A stretch of DNA of 64,000 nt from Verrucomicrobiota bacterium. GTDB lineage: Bacteria > Verrucomicrobiota > Verrucomicrobiia > Limisphaerales > J093. Below, piece by piece: positions 10,920-19,422 of the stretch. Position 1 is the stretch's first letter; each line of letters starts with the position of its first letter. The DNA is taken from the NCBI GenBank assembly GCA_016716505.1, contig JADJWF010000004.1:62001-126000 (forward strand). Reading direction: 5' to 3'. The translations under genes and the position numbers were made by a program. A model generated the notes under the pieces. It made no database searches. It was not told the DNA's origin and saw only the letters and a program-made list of their open reading frames with translations.

Positions 10920-11802
10920 ATGAACCCGGCATTGACGAGTCCCGGCGGCAAGCCGCTGACCGAGGCGGAGAGGAATGCGCTGTTGACGCTCCTCGCCGAT
11001 GACGATCCCGTGGTGGCGGCCGGAGTTCGCGAGCGGCTCTTATCGCTGGGCCCGGAGGTGATTCCGTGGCTGCGACGGCTCCGGCTGAGCGACCACCCGA
11101 CTCTCCGCCGGCACGCGAGAGAGATCCTCACCCACATCGGCCGGCTGGAAGCCGACACCCGGTTCCTCGCCTACTGCCTGAACCACGGCGACGATCTGAA
11201 CCTGGAGGAGGGGGTGCTCCTCCTGGCCGCCACGCGGTATCCGGACTTGAACCCAGCCGCCTATCGGGCGCTCCTCGATCAGTACGCCGCCACGGTGACC
11301 GAGGCAGCCGGCGACGGGCCTCGGGGCGTGGAGATGCTTGAGGTCATGAACCGCGTCCTGTTCCGGGACTTGGGTTTTCGCGGCGACCGCGAACACTACG
11401 ACGCGCTCGAGAACCACTATTTCAACCGCGTGCTGGACCGGCGGCTGGGCAACCCCATCAACCTCTGCGCGCTCTACTGGCTGGTGGCCCGCCGGCTGCA
11501 ACTCCCGATTGTCGGCATCGACATGCCGTCCCATTTCCTCTGCCGGTATCAGACCACGACCGAGTCGTTCTTCGTGGACGTCTTCAACCAGGGCCGGCTG
11601 CTGACGCGCGCCCAGTGTGTCAACTGTCTCCAGACCTCGGGATACGGCTTTCAGGAAAGCTTCCTCGCGCCCGTTTCCCCGCGGGAGACGCTGCTGCGGA
11701 TGTGCGCCAACCTTCACCAGCATCATGACTGGCGGGAGGGAGACCGAACCGGCGGCTCAGTTTCAGCGCTATCTCATCGCGCTGTCGAAACGCCACCTGT
11801 GA
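10920..11802 (+). CDS. SirB1/transglutaminase-like family protein, 3' frameshift
   Basis: Cytoplasmic protein with an N-terminal HEAT-like helical region (about residues 15-80) and a SirB1-N/transglutaminase-like core containing GNPINLCALYWLVARRL and GIDMPSHFLCRY. Members of this family often lack a complete catalytic triad and their role is poorly known. ATG 10920 was chosen over an in-frame start 15 codons upstream because family similarity begins there. In the literal frame the gene runs on to 11915 with an unrelated tail. Removing one G from the run at 11738-11740 restores the family ending (DWREETEPAAQFQRYLIALSKR) and a stop at 11802, giving 293 residues. It converges on and slightly overlaps the minus-strand gene that ends at 11774. 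Confidence 0.75.
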
Positions 11803-12411
11803 ACCGCGGTTCCGCGCGCAGGCGCCAGGCGAGTTCGGCCAGTTGTTCCACATCAACCTGCGCGCCCAAGGTGATCAATTCGTCGCCATCGAGCACCATG
11901 ACGGCCACGTGTTGATGGCGGGCCGTCGGCGCGCCGGCTGGGGCATAGACGCCCACCACTTGATCCCCCTCCACCACGCCCACGACCCGTTCCAAACCAC
12001 GGCCCTCCAGCCGGGCATCAACCCGTTCGAGCAGGTTGAAACGGGGTTGCCCGCGTCCCTGGCGCTCGAGGTGGTGAATGCTGACCTCCGCGCTGCGGAT
12101 CGCCCGGAGTGCCGCGCGCGCCTCGGCCGGCACGTCTGGCACAAAGGCCGCCAGCATCCTGACGAGCGGGAGAAGGATCGGCCCCGTGGGGATCTGAATG
12201 TTCGGTTGCCAATCTCCGCCCGCAGCCTCCTGACACGTGGCGCTGGGGCTTGAACATCCGCTCCCGAGGAAAAGATCCGCGTTGCCGCCACGGCGACGGT
12301 AGCGAGTCCGCCAACCAGCACGAGGCACACCGCCACTCGGCGGCCGCTGCGGCGGCCGTTTCCCGCTGAAACAACGGGCGCAACCAAGGAGGAGACCGGT
12401 TCGGTCTGCAT
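11774..12411 (-). CDS. DUF4252-like membrane-anchored protein, frameshifted
   Basis: Two overlapping minus-strand frames look like one gene. From the ATG at 12411 the first gives a hydrophilic start and one membrane segment (VAVCLVLVGGLATVAVAA). The second frame, used from about 12290-12235 to the stop at 11774, gives the folded part. Its end (LEGRGLERVVGVVEGDQVVGVY...MVLDGDELITLGAQVDVEQLAELA) resembles the end of the neighbouring DUF4252-like protein, so the two are probably paralogues. The total length (638 nt) needs one extra base to read through, about 212 residues. Function unknown; such proteins are typically exported or membrane-anchored. The exact point of the shift cannot be fixed by eye. 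Confidence 0.55.
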
Positions 12412-12483
12412 GGCGTTTTAACGTGCGGCTGCCGTTCGAGGCGCGCCGCTCGACGATGGCGATTTCGGGACGCGGAACGGCTT

Positions 12484-13044
12484 TTAGGACTTCTTGACCG
12501 CCGGGCCGATCTTCTTGAGCGGCTCGAGGTCGAACCGCTCCCCGAGCAAGGTCAACTGCTCGGGGCGAATGTCGCCGACGACATTGACCAGCACGGCTTC
12601 GCGATTCCCTTCCAGGAGGGTCACCGTGATCCCCTCGATGGCTTCGGCGCCGCGGAGCTTGAGGAACACGGCCACATCCTGATCCTGCTGCTGGGTGGTC
12701 ACGATGCGGTCCCAGCCCCGTTCCACGAGTTGCCCGCGAATGGCCGCGATCCGCTGCACGACTTCCTCCCGGTTCCCGGGGTCCAGCCCAACCACGTTCA
12801 CCCGCACGGCCTTCAAGCCGCGCAGCACTTGGGCCACCTGGGGTTCTTGTGCCTCCGTGAGGCGGGCGGCCAAGGCGAGCAAGTTCTCCCGAAGGTTGAC
12901 TTCGACAAACTGGCCTCCGGTGGCGGGTGGCCGAATCTTGCCAAAGTCCACCTCTCCGCCCGGCACGGGATCGGCCGCCGAGGCCAGATTGATTGCGGCC
13001 AGCACGGTGACCAAGACCAGGGTTTTGCTGACGATCTGTTTCAT
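12484..13044 (-). CDS. DUF4252 domain-containing exported protein
   Basis: Predicted 186-residue protein with a clear signal peptide (KTLVLVTVLAAINLASA, cut before ADPVPGG). The mature part has the DUF4252 pattern: FVEVNLRENLLALAARL near the start, RGLKAVRVNVVGL in the middle and VLVNVVGDIRPEQLTLLGERF at the end. The ATG at 13044 was chosen because the signal peptide starts there; the open frame upstream to 13182 has no coding character. It lies 72 bp upstream of a frameshifted paralogue on the same strand, so the two may be co-transcribed. The biochemical role of DUF4252 is not established. Confidence 0.78.
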   Translation of the reverse strand: MKQIVSKTLVLVTVLAAINLASAADPVPGGEVDFGKIRPPATGGQFVEVNLRENLLALAARLTEAQEPQVAQVLRGLKAVRVNVVGLDPGNREEVVQRIAAIRGQLVERGWDRIVTTQQQDQDVAVFLKLRGAEAIEGITVTLLEGNREAVLVNVVGDIRPEQLTLLGERFDLEPLKKIGPAVKKS

Positions 13045-13575
13045 AGTTTCTGTCGTTGTGTGAGGTCTGTCTGGCGGAGGGTTGTTCCCCGCCCGGCAGA
13101 GGAAACCCACCGCGGGAAGGTGAAGTTTCAAGAAGTTGGGCGACCCAGGCGCTGGCCTCGTTTTACTGCGGCCTCGAGTCAAGGGCGGACATACCGTGAG
13201 ACCGGCGACGGGCGGTGGGAACGCGAGGCGGGCGTCGGACGGGAAATGCTCCTTGGCACCGCTTGATCGGGCCAGATCACCTCGGCTTGGCGACGACCAG
13301 GGCAGCCGCTCGTTTTCCGGAAACGTGATTCATCCCGCAAGCGGAGGGGTGGGAGCGTTTCGAACGATGACGTAGCGCTGGCGTGCTCGCTGGAGGGTTT
13401 GGGCGTCGTCGCCCCGCCCGCAAACACAGCAACGGAATGCTGCGACAACTCTCAGCCGGGACGGGCCGCGGCCCGTGAAAGGTGGAAACGCTCCGTTGAT
13501 CCGCCGGAGTCCCGCGTCGCCAGCCACAGGTTCAGTTCAGGCCGGGGTGGAACCGGCCGAACGTCGCCACAGGCG
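13045..13575. other. Intergenic region without a convincing gene
   Basis: About 530 bp between the 3' end of atpG and the DUF4252 gene, both on the minus strand. Several short open frames exist on both strands but none has a recognisable family, good start context or signal peptide. The beta and epsilon genes of ATP synthase, usually found just after atpG, are not here. Confidence 0.6.
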
Positions 13576-14460
13576 TCAGCCGAGGGCCATGGCGGCGCTC
13601 GAAATCTCGAGCAGTTCCTTCGTGATCATGGCCTGCCGCATCTTGTTGTAGTCGAGCGTGAGGTCCTTGATCAGACCCTTGGCGTTGTCGGTCGCGTTCT
13701 TCATCGCAACCATGCGGGCGCTGTGTTCGCTGGCCTTGGCCTCGAGCAACACCTGGTACATCAGGAAGTTGACCCAGTGCGGCAGCAACTCGCCCAACAC
13801 CTGCTGCGGGCTGGGTTCGAACAGGAATTCCGGGACATCCGGCCGCTTGGCCGCCTCCGGATCGGGGGCGCTCCTCAAGCCGGTGTTCTGGCGGGTCAGC
13901 TCGACCACCGGCAGCAACGGAATCACGGTAGCGGTCTGCGAGAGGGTGTTGATAAAGCGGGTGAACAAGACGTCCACGGCGTCCACTTCGCCCTTGGTGA
14001 ACATCTCGCGGACGGCGCGGGAGATGGCCCGGGCTTCAGGAAAACGGGGCGTGTCGGAATAGGTGAATTCCGCCGCCAGTTGCCGGCGGGTGCGGGCAAT
14101 GAACTGGGAGGCCTTGCGCCCGACGGTCACGAAAACGGTGGTCTGGGGGTCGAACTTGATCAGTTCGCGGGCGAGGTTGGAGTTCAACGCCCCGCACAGG
14201 CCCTTGTCCGTGCTGACGACCACCACGGCGCGCTTTTGCACCGTCCGCTTCTCCATCAACGGGTGCGAGAAGTCGCCCGAGGAGTGTTCCAAGACTTCCC
14301 CGAGCACGGAATTCATGAGGGTCGCGTAGGGCCGGCCCGCGAGCGCGGCAAGCTGCGCTTTGCGCATCTTGGACGACGCCACCATCTGCATGGCCTTGGT
14401 GATTTGGGCCGTGCTCTTGACCGAACGGATACGGCGGCGGATGTCGCGGGTGCTGGGCAT
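13576..14460 (-). CDS. atpG: ATP synthase F1 subunit gamma
   Basis: Central rotor shaft of F1Fo ATP synthase, 294 residues, normal length. The start STRDIRRRIRSVKSTAQITKAMQMVASSKM is typical of the N-terminal helix (conserved IRRRI...TKAMQMVA core), as is the C-terminal helix with MVAMKNATDNAKGLI. It follows atpA by about 80 bp in the minus-strand operon atpB-E-F-H-A-G and is the last ATP synthase gene in the window; atpD and atpC are absent downstream. Confidence 0.97.
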   Translation of the reverse strand: MPSTRDIRRRIRSVKSTAQITKAMQMVASSKMRKAQLAALAGRPYATLMNSVLGEVLEHSSGDFSHPLMEKRTVQKRAVVVVSTDKGLCGALNSNLARELIKFDPQTTVFVTVGRKASQFIARTRRQLAAEFTYSDTPRFPEARAISRAVREMFTKGEVDAVDVLFTRFINTLSQTATVIPLLPVVELTRQNTGLRSAPDPEAAKRPDVPEFLFEPSPQQVLGELLPHWVNFLMYQVLLEAKASEHSARMVAMKNATDNAKGLIKDLTLDYNKMRQAMITKELLEISSAAMALG

Positions 14461-14542
14461 GGCAAATCAGACGCGGAGGATGGCCCGGTCGGCGGTCAAG
14501 CAGGACGTCGGAATGGGATTCCCTGGCGGCATTGGGGCGCGC

Positions 14543-16075
14543 TTAGTGATACGTCTGCTTGAATTCCGTGAGCGCGGCCTTCAGGTCGGCAGCGATGGCG
14601 TCGTCCACGGCCTTCTGCTTGGCGATCCTCGCCATGAGGTCGGCTTTGCGACTGCTGAGGTAGTCCATCAGCCGGGTTTGGAAGTCCTTCACCTTTTCGA
14701 CCGGCACGTCATCGAAGAAGTTGTTTTGCGCGGCCCAGAGGACCGCCACCTGGTTTTCCACGGGCAGCGGGCTGTACTGGTTTTGTTTGAAGAGCTCGAC
14801 GATGCGCTTGCCCCGCTCCAGCAGCGCCTGCGTCTTCGCGTCCAAATCCGAGCCGAACTGCGCGAATGCGGCCAGCTCGCGGAACTGGGCGAGATCGCCC
14901 TTGATGCGGCCGGCGACCTGTTTCATCGCCTTGACCTGGGCGGCGGAGCCCACGCGGGAGACCGAGAGGCCGACCGAAATGGCCGGGCGGACGCCCTGGT
15001 AGAAGAGATCGGTTTCGAGGTAAATCTGGCCGTCGGTGATGGAGATGACGTTGGTGGGGATGTATGCCGAGACGTCGCCGGCCTGCGTCTCGATGATCGG
15101 CAAGGCGGTCAGCGAACCGTTGCCGTAGCGTTCGTTGAGGCGCGCGGCCCGTTCAAGCAGGCGGCTGTGCAGGTAGAACACGTCACCCGGGTAGGCTTCG
15201 CGGCCGGACGGGCGCTTCAGGACCAGCGACACCTGGCGGTAAGCGACGGCGTGCTTCGAGAGATCGTCGTAAATGATCAGGGCGTCCATGCCGTTGTCCA
15301 TGAACCACTCGCCCATCGCGGCCCCGGCAAAGGGAGCGAGGTACTGGTTCGCGGCGGACTCGGACGCGGCGGCCACAACCACGATGGTGTACGGCAGCGC
15401 ACCCTCCTTCTCGAGGACGGCGATGGTATTGGCGATGTTGGACTGCTTCTGACCAACCGCGACGTAGATCGAGTACAGAGGGCGGTACTCCTTGTCGCCG
15501 GATTCTTCGGCGGCTTTGTTCAAGCGCGCGTTGTTGATGATGGTGTCAATGCAGATCGTGGTCTTGCCGGTGGCGCGATCACCGATGATCAACTCGCGCT
15601 GTCCCCGGCCGATCGGGATCATCGCGTCCACCGCCATGATGCCGGTTTGGACCGGCTGGCTGACGGAACGGCGCTTGATGATGCCCGGGGCGATCTTCTC
15701 GACGGGATAAAAGGCCTTGGCAGCGATTTCCCCCTTGCCGTCCAGAGGACGACCGAGGGCGTCCACCACGCGGCCGAGCAATTCTTTGCCAACGGGCACC
15801 TGCAGCAGGCGGCCGGTGGTCCTGACTTCCTGGCCTTCCACGATGCCGGTGAAGTCGCCGAGCACGATGGCGCCGACTTCGGTTTCCTCAAGGTTGAGGG
15901 CCAGGCCAACGACGCCGTTCCCGAAGTCCAACATCTCGTTGAGCATGGCGTCGGTGAGGCCTTCAATCTTGGCGACGCCATCGCCGATTTCGCGGACGGT
16001 GCCGACATTCTGGCGGGAAACGGAGGTTTTGACGCCCGCGATCTGGGCTTCGATTTCCTGCAGGAGGGTGCTCAT
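14543..16075 (-). CDS. atpA: ATP synthase F1 subunit alpha
   Basis: Regulatory nucleotide-binding subunit of F1, 510 residues, full length. The Walker A motif GDRATGKT is at residues 165-172, and the family signature PAISVGLSVSRVGSAAQ is present. The ATG at 16075 begins STLLQEIEAQI, a normal N-terminus. Its neighbours are atpH (50 bp upstream) and atpG (downstream), in the usual order. Confidence 0.98.
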   Translation of the reverse strand: MSTLLQEIEAQIAGVKTSVSRQNVGTVREIGDGVAKIEGLTDAMLNEMLDFGNGVVGLALNLEETEVGAIVLGDFTGIVEGQEVRTTGRLLQVPVGKELLGRVVDALGRPLDGKGEIAAKAFYPVEKIAPGIIKRRSVSQPVQTGIMAVDAMIPIGRGQRELIIGDRATGKTTICIDTIINNARLNKAAEESGDKEYRPLYSIYVAVGQKQSNIANTIAVLEKEGALPYTIVVVAAASESAANQYLAPFAGAAMGEWFMDNGMDALIIYDDLSKHAVAYRQVSLVLKRPSGREAYPGDVFYLHSRLLERAARLNERYGNGSLTALPIIETQAGDVSAYIPTNVISITDGQIYLETDLFYQGVRPAISVGLSVSRVGSAAQVKAMKQVAGRIKGDLAQFRELAAFAQFGSDLDAKTQALLERGKRIVELFKQNQYSPLPVENQVAVLWAAQNNFFDDVPVEKVKDFQTRLMDYLSSRKADLMARIAKQKAVDDAIAADLKAALTEFKQTYH

Positions 16076-16126
16076 ACGGTTCTGACTCAGACAAAAACTC
16101 TCGATAGGTAGGAAGGTGGGAGGGCT

Positions 16127-16519
16127 TCAGAAACGAGCTTCCAGTTCCCGCAACCGGGTGCGGATGGAGCCGTCGAAAACGTCGCTGCCCACTTGCACGC
16201 GCAGGCCGCCGATCAGCGCCGGATTGACGGTGAACGAACGGCTCAACCCCGGTCCGTAAAGCCGGGTCAGCGTGCTCTGAACGGCGGACTGCTGATCGCC
16301 TCCCAAGGCAATGGCGCTCTCGACGCGCGCAGCGCGGCGTTGGAGATACAGCTTGAGCAGCCGCTGGAAGTGCGAGAGGACCGCCAAGTAGCCGCGGGGG
16401 CGGGCAGTGAGTACTTGGGACACCGCACTGCGGACGCGGCCCTCATCCAACGAGCCATCGGCAAAGCACGCCCGGAACAGCAGCTTGGCTTCGCGGCGGG
16501 CTAGCTTGGAGATCTTCAT
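16127..16519 (-). CDS. atpH: ATP synthase F1 subunit delta (short form)
   Basis: Peripheral-stalk delta/OSCP subunit by position between atpF and atpA and by its C-terminal half: the conserved FTVNPALIGGLRVQVGSDVFDGSIRTRL pattern (core GGLRVQVG...D.S). At 130 residues it is clearly shorter than the usual 175-185. The N-terminal helical domain (KLARREAKLLFRACFADGS) is reduced. This looks like a compact lineage-specific form, not a break, because both ends look natural and no second frame continues it. Confidence 0.88.
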   Translation of the reverse strand: MKISKLARREAKLLFRACFADGSLDEGRVRSAVSQVLTARPRGYLAVLSHFQRLLKLYLQRRAARVESAIALGGDQQSAVQSTLTRLYGPGLSRSFTVNPALIGGLRVQVGSDVFDGSIRTRLRELEARF

Positions 16520-16558
16520 TGCAGGCGGCTGGACCCGTTAAACCGGCGATTCTCGTCG

Positions 16559-17059
16559 TCAGGCGGCAATCTGCTGGCTGGCCTCGTTCACCAACCGCTG
16601 ATGGTCCTCGACCGTCAGGATCTTGCCGGTGACCTGGGCGGCGGTGGCCACCACCAAGCGTCCCATTTCCCGCCGTAACTCGGCTTTCATGCGGGCCAGC
16701 TCGGCTTCGTTGGCTTCCCTCGCCTTGATGACAATCTGGTTGGCCGTCGCGACCGCCTTCTGGGTTTCCTGTTCCAGCAGCCGCGCCGCGGCGGCCCGGG
16801 CCTCTTCGATCAGCTTGTTCGCCTCAGAATCCGCCTTGGCAAGGATCTCCTGCCGCGCCTGCTCGGTGCGGGCGAGTTCTTGTTTGATCTTGTCCGCGTT
16901 GGCGACGCTTTCGGCGATCTTGGTGCGTCGCAACTCGAGCATTTGCAGAACGGGCTTGTAGGCCCATTTCCACAGAACAAACAAGACAATGGCGAAGTTG
17001 ATCAACTGCGCGATCAACTTCGGCCATTGAATTCCCAGCGTCTGGAGGGTTTCTCCCAT
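16559..17059 (-). CDS. atpF: ATP synthase Fo subunit b
   Basis: Peripheral-stalk subunit, 166 residues. One N-terminal membrane segment (LIAQLINFAIVLFVLWKWAY) is followed by a long charged coiled coil (about residues 40-150), the standard layout. It lies between atpE and atpH. The ATG at 17059 gives a normal short periplasmic start (MGETLQTLGIQWPKL). Confidence 0.95.
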   Translation of the reverse strand: MGETLQTLGIQWPKLIAQLINFAIVLFVLWKWAYKPVLQMLELRRTKIAESVANADKIKQELARTEQARQEILAKADSEANKLIEEARAAAARLLEQETQKAVATANQIVIKAREANEAELARMKAELRREMGRLVVATAAQVTGKILTVEDHQRLVNEASQQIAA

Positions 17060-17080
17060 AGCCGTGGAGGATCGGAGTTC

Positions 17081-17287
17081 TTAGCGCTGCACGACGAAGT
17101 AGATCAAGATCGCGAGTCCTTCGGCGAGCGCCATGCCGATCAGCGCGGTGGTGAACACCTTGCCGAACGCGCCCGGATTGCGACCGATCGCCTCGGCGGC
17201 CTTCGCGGCCGCGATTCCCACCCCGAGCGCCGCGCCCATGCCGACCAGGCCGATGGGCAGGTTGCCACTGAGTTCTGCGAGCATCAT
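17081..17287 (-). CDS. atpE: ATP synthase Fo subunit c
   Basis: Proton-translocating rotor ring subunit, 68 residues from the ATG at 17287 (the adjacent ATG at 17284 is equally possible). It has two transmembrane helices. The first contains GMGAALGVGIAAAKAAEAIGRNPGA with the glycine-rich face and the RNP loop; the second, TALIGMALAEGLAILIYFV, carries the ion-binding Glu (ALAEGLAI). Upstream in-frame codons to 17341 look non-coding. Nothing suggests a Na+-binding type, but this was not tested. Confidence 0.95.
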   Translation of the reverse strand: MMLAELSGNLPIGLVGMGAALGVGIAAAKAAEAIGRNPGAFGKVFTTALIGMALAEGLAILIYFVVQR

Positions 17288-17358
17288 ACGTGTGTTGTCA
17301 GGTTGCGTGTTGTGTTGCGACAGCCGTCCGCGCGGGAGCACGGTCCCGGCTGCAAAGT

Positions 17359-18311
17359 CTAGTGTGCGTGGGCTTCGTGGCCCTCCTCTTCCTCATGCGA
17401 GCACAGCGCACCGGTGAAGGCGATTGCCAGCAGCGTGAACACCAGCGCCTGGACCACGGCGACGAGCAATTCCAGGAAATAAAACGGCAGCGCCCCCAAT
17501 CCCAACGGCGAGTTGGTCAGCATGATCGTCAGCACGCTTTCGCCGCCGTAGATGTTGCCATAAAGACGCATGGCCAACGCCACCGGCCGGATGCCCATCG
17601 AGATCACCTCGATCAGACCGATGAAAATGAAAATGAGCGACAACGGAATCACGATGGCGCCCCGCATCCCCCCCTTGACGCCGAACAAGTGGTTCACCAA
17701 ACCCAAAGGACCGTTGTACCGCAGGGCCCAAACCAGGTTCATGACGAAGAACACCGCCGCCATGGCGACGGTCATGTTGGCGTCGGCGGTCGGAGGGCGG
17801 AAAAGCGGCAGATCCACGTGTTCCACTCCAAAGGGCAGGCCCCCTTGGCCGGTGCACCCGTACCGATGCTCCCAACGCCGGGAAGAAGACCCATCAGGTT
17901 GGAAACCACGATGAAGAGGAAGAAAGTCGCGGCAAACGGAAAGACCCAGCGCGCCACCTTGGGCTCCAGCAATCCTTTGGTCAGCTCCTCCAGCGCTTCC
18001 ACGGCCGTCTCCACCACGTTCTGCGCGCCGGTCGGTACCTCCTGCATTCGCTTGGTGCCCGCACGTACGAAGAGAAAGATGATCCCCGCGATGATCCACG
18101 TGTAAATCATCGAGTTGGTCACCGGCAGCGGCCCGACACGGAAGAGCACCGGAGCGTCCGCGGATACGGGCGGCCCGTGATGTTGTCCATGGCCGGCACC
18201 GGCATCTCCGTGCGCCGCGGCGGCGGCTTGCAGTTTGGGGGGATTCCCCAAAACCCAAACGGCGCCGATGATCACGGCTGCCAAGGTCAATGCTTTCGCC
18301 AGGAGCTTCAT
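17359..18311 (-). CDS. atpB: ATP synthase Fo subunit a, with frameshift
   Basis: Membrane stator subunit with the proton half-channels. From the ATG at 18311 one frame gives a signal-like start, a His-rich segment and the first helices (TNSMIYTWIIAGIIFLFV, FPFAATFFLFIVVSNLMGLLPG). A second frame gives the rest: EHVDLPLFRPPTADANMTVAMA, GLIEVISMGIRPVALAMRLYGN with the essential Arg, and the final helices ending at 17359. The 953-nt length is one base short of a continuous frame. Adding one G to the run read on the minus strand near 17841-17844 joins AKG to GLPFGVEH. Since subunit a is needed for the enzyme and both halves are well conserved, I favour a sequence error over a real lesion. Confidence 0.9.
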
Positions 18312-18464
18312 CCGGCCATGGAGTGTCTTCCCGTCTTGAAAAACGATCGGCCCGCGCGTCGCGGCGGGACAAAAGCGGCGCGGAGATTGACGGACGGCCC
18401 AACCCCGCTCAAGGACAATTTTGCGATTTGACCGCCCCCCTCCGACTCGCATACTCCGCCCCCA

Positions 18465-19352
18465 ATGAACGCGCCGCTCCTCAGCCTTGATTTGCCAGGC
18501 ATTCCCAAAATCAAATCGGGCAAGGTCCGCGAGATCTTCGACTTGGGGGAAGCGCTTCTGCTGGTGGCGACTGACCGTATCTCCGCTTACGACTCGGTCA
18601 TGCCCAACGGCATCCCGCGCAAGGGGGAGGTTCTGACCCAGCTCTCGCATTTCTGGTTCGCCCGTTTTGCCGGCTTGATTCCCAATCACCTTTTGGCTGG
18701 AGCCGCCGATCCCCTGCCCGATCGCCTTCAGCCCTACGCAGATCAACTGGCACGCCGCAGCATGATCGTGCGAAAGGCCAAACCGCTCGCCATTGAGTGC
18801 GTGGTGCGCGGCTACCTGGCAGGTTCGGGCTGGAGTGAGTACCGCCGCAGCCAGACGGTCTGCGGCATCCGATTGCCAGCGGGATTGGTCGAGTCCTCCG
18901 AGTTGCCCGAGCCCATTTTCACCCCGGCCACCAAGGCGGAGACAGGTCATGACGAAAACATTTCCTTTTCCGAGGCGGAAGTGATTGTTGGTCAGGATCT
19001 TGCAGCTCAGGCACGCAAGGCGAGCCTTGAACTGTACAAGGCCGCCCGATCCTATGCACTGGAGCGTGGAATCATCATCGCTGATACAAAGTTTGAGTTT
19101 GGATTGTTCGAAGGTCAGTTGACTCTGATTGATGAGGTCCTGACGCCCGACTCTTCCCGGTTTTGGCCGGCAGACGATTACGTGCCGGGACGACCTCAAG
19201 CCAGCTACGATAAACAGTTTGTTCGCGACTACCTCGTGGGCATTAACTGGAACAAACTGCCTCCGGCTCCGCCCTTGCCGCCCGAGGTCGTTGAAAAGAC
19301 AACCGCGAAATATCTCGAAGCTTACGAACGCCTCACGGGGCAACGGCTCTGA
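18465..19352 (+). CDS. purC: Phosphoribosylaminoimidazole-succinocarboxamide synthase
   Basis: SAICAR synthase of purine biosynthesis (CAIR + Asp + ATP to SAICAR), 295 residues. Motifs: KSGKVREIFDLG (ATP loop), ATDRISAYDSVMPNGIPRKG, ECVVRGYLAGSGW, TGHDENISF and LIDEVLTPDSSRFWPAD. It is transcribed divergently from atpB, with about 150 bp between, and converges on mnmG with 70 bp between. Start ATG 18465. Confidence 0.97.
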   Translation: MNAPLLSLDLPGIPKIKSGKVREIFDLGEALLLVATDRISAYDSVMPNGIPRKGEVLTQLSHFWFARFAGLIPNHLLAGAADPLPDRLQPYADQLARRSMIVRKAKPLAIECVVRGYLAGSGWSEYRRSQTVCGIRLPAGLVESSELPEPIFTPATKAETGHDENISFSEAEVIVGQDLAAQARKASLELYKAARSYALERGIIIADTKFEFGLFEGQLTLIDEVLTPDSSRFWPADDYVPGRPQASYDKQFVRDYLVGINWNKLPPAPPLPPEVVEKTTAKYLEAYERLTGQRL

Positions 19353-19422
19353 GGAAAGACCGACGCTCTTGGGTGGACGGTAAGCCCCTGTCGTCCAAAG
19401 CCTTGCCGGGGTCTTCCCATCG

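Noticed and set aside
13136..14562. Plus-strand open frames across atpG and upstream (e.g. 13399-14562)
   Set aside because: Shadows of the minus-strand atpG; no homology pattern.
18312..19343. Long N-terminal extension of atpB on the minus strand
   Set aside because: Antisense to purC; the natural start with a signal-like segment is at 18311.
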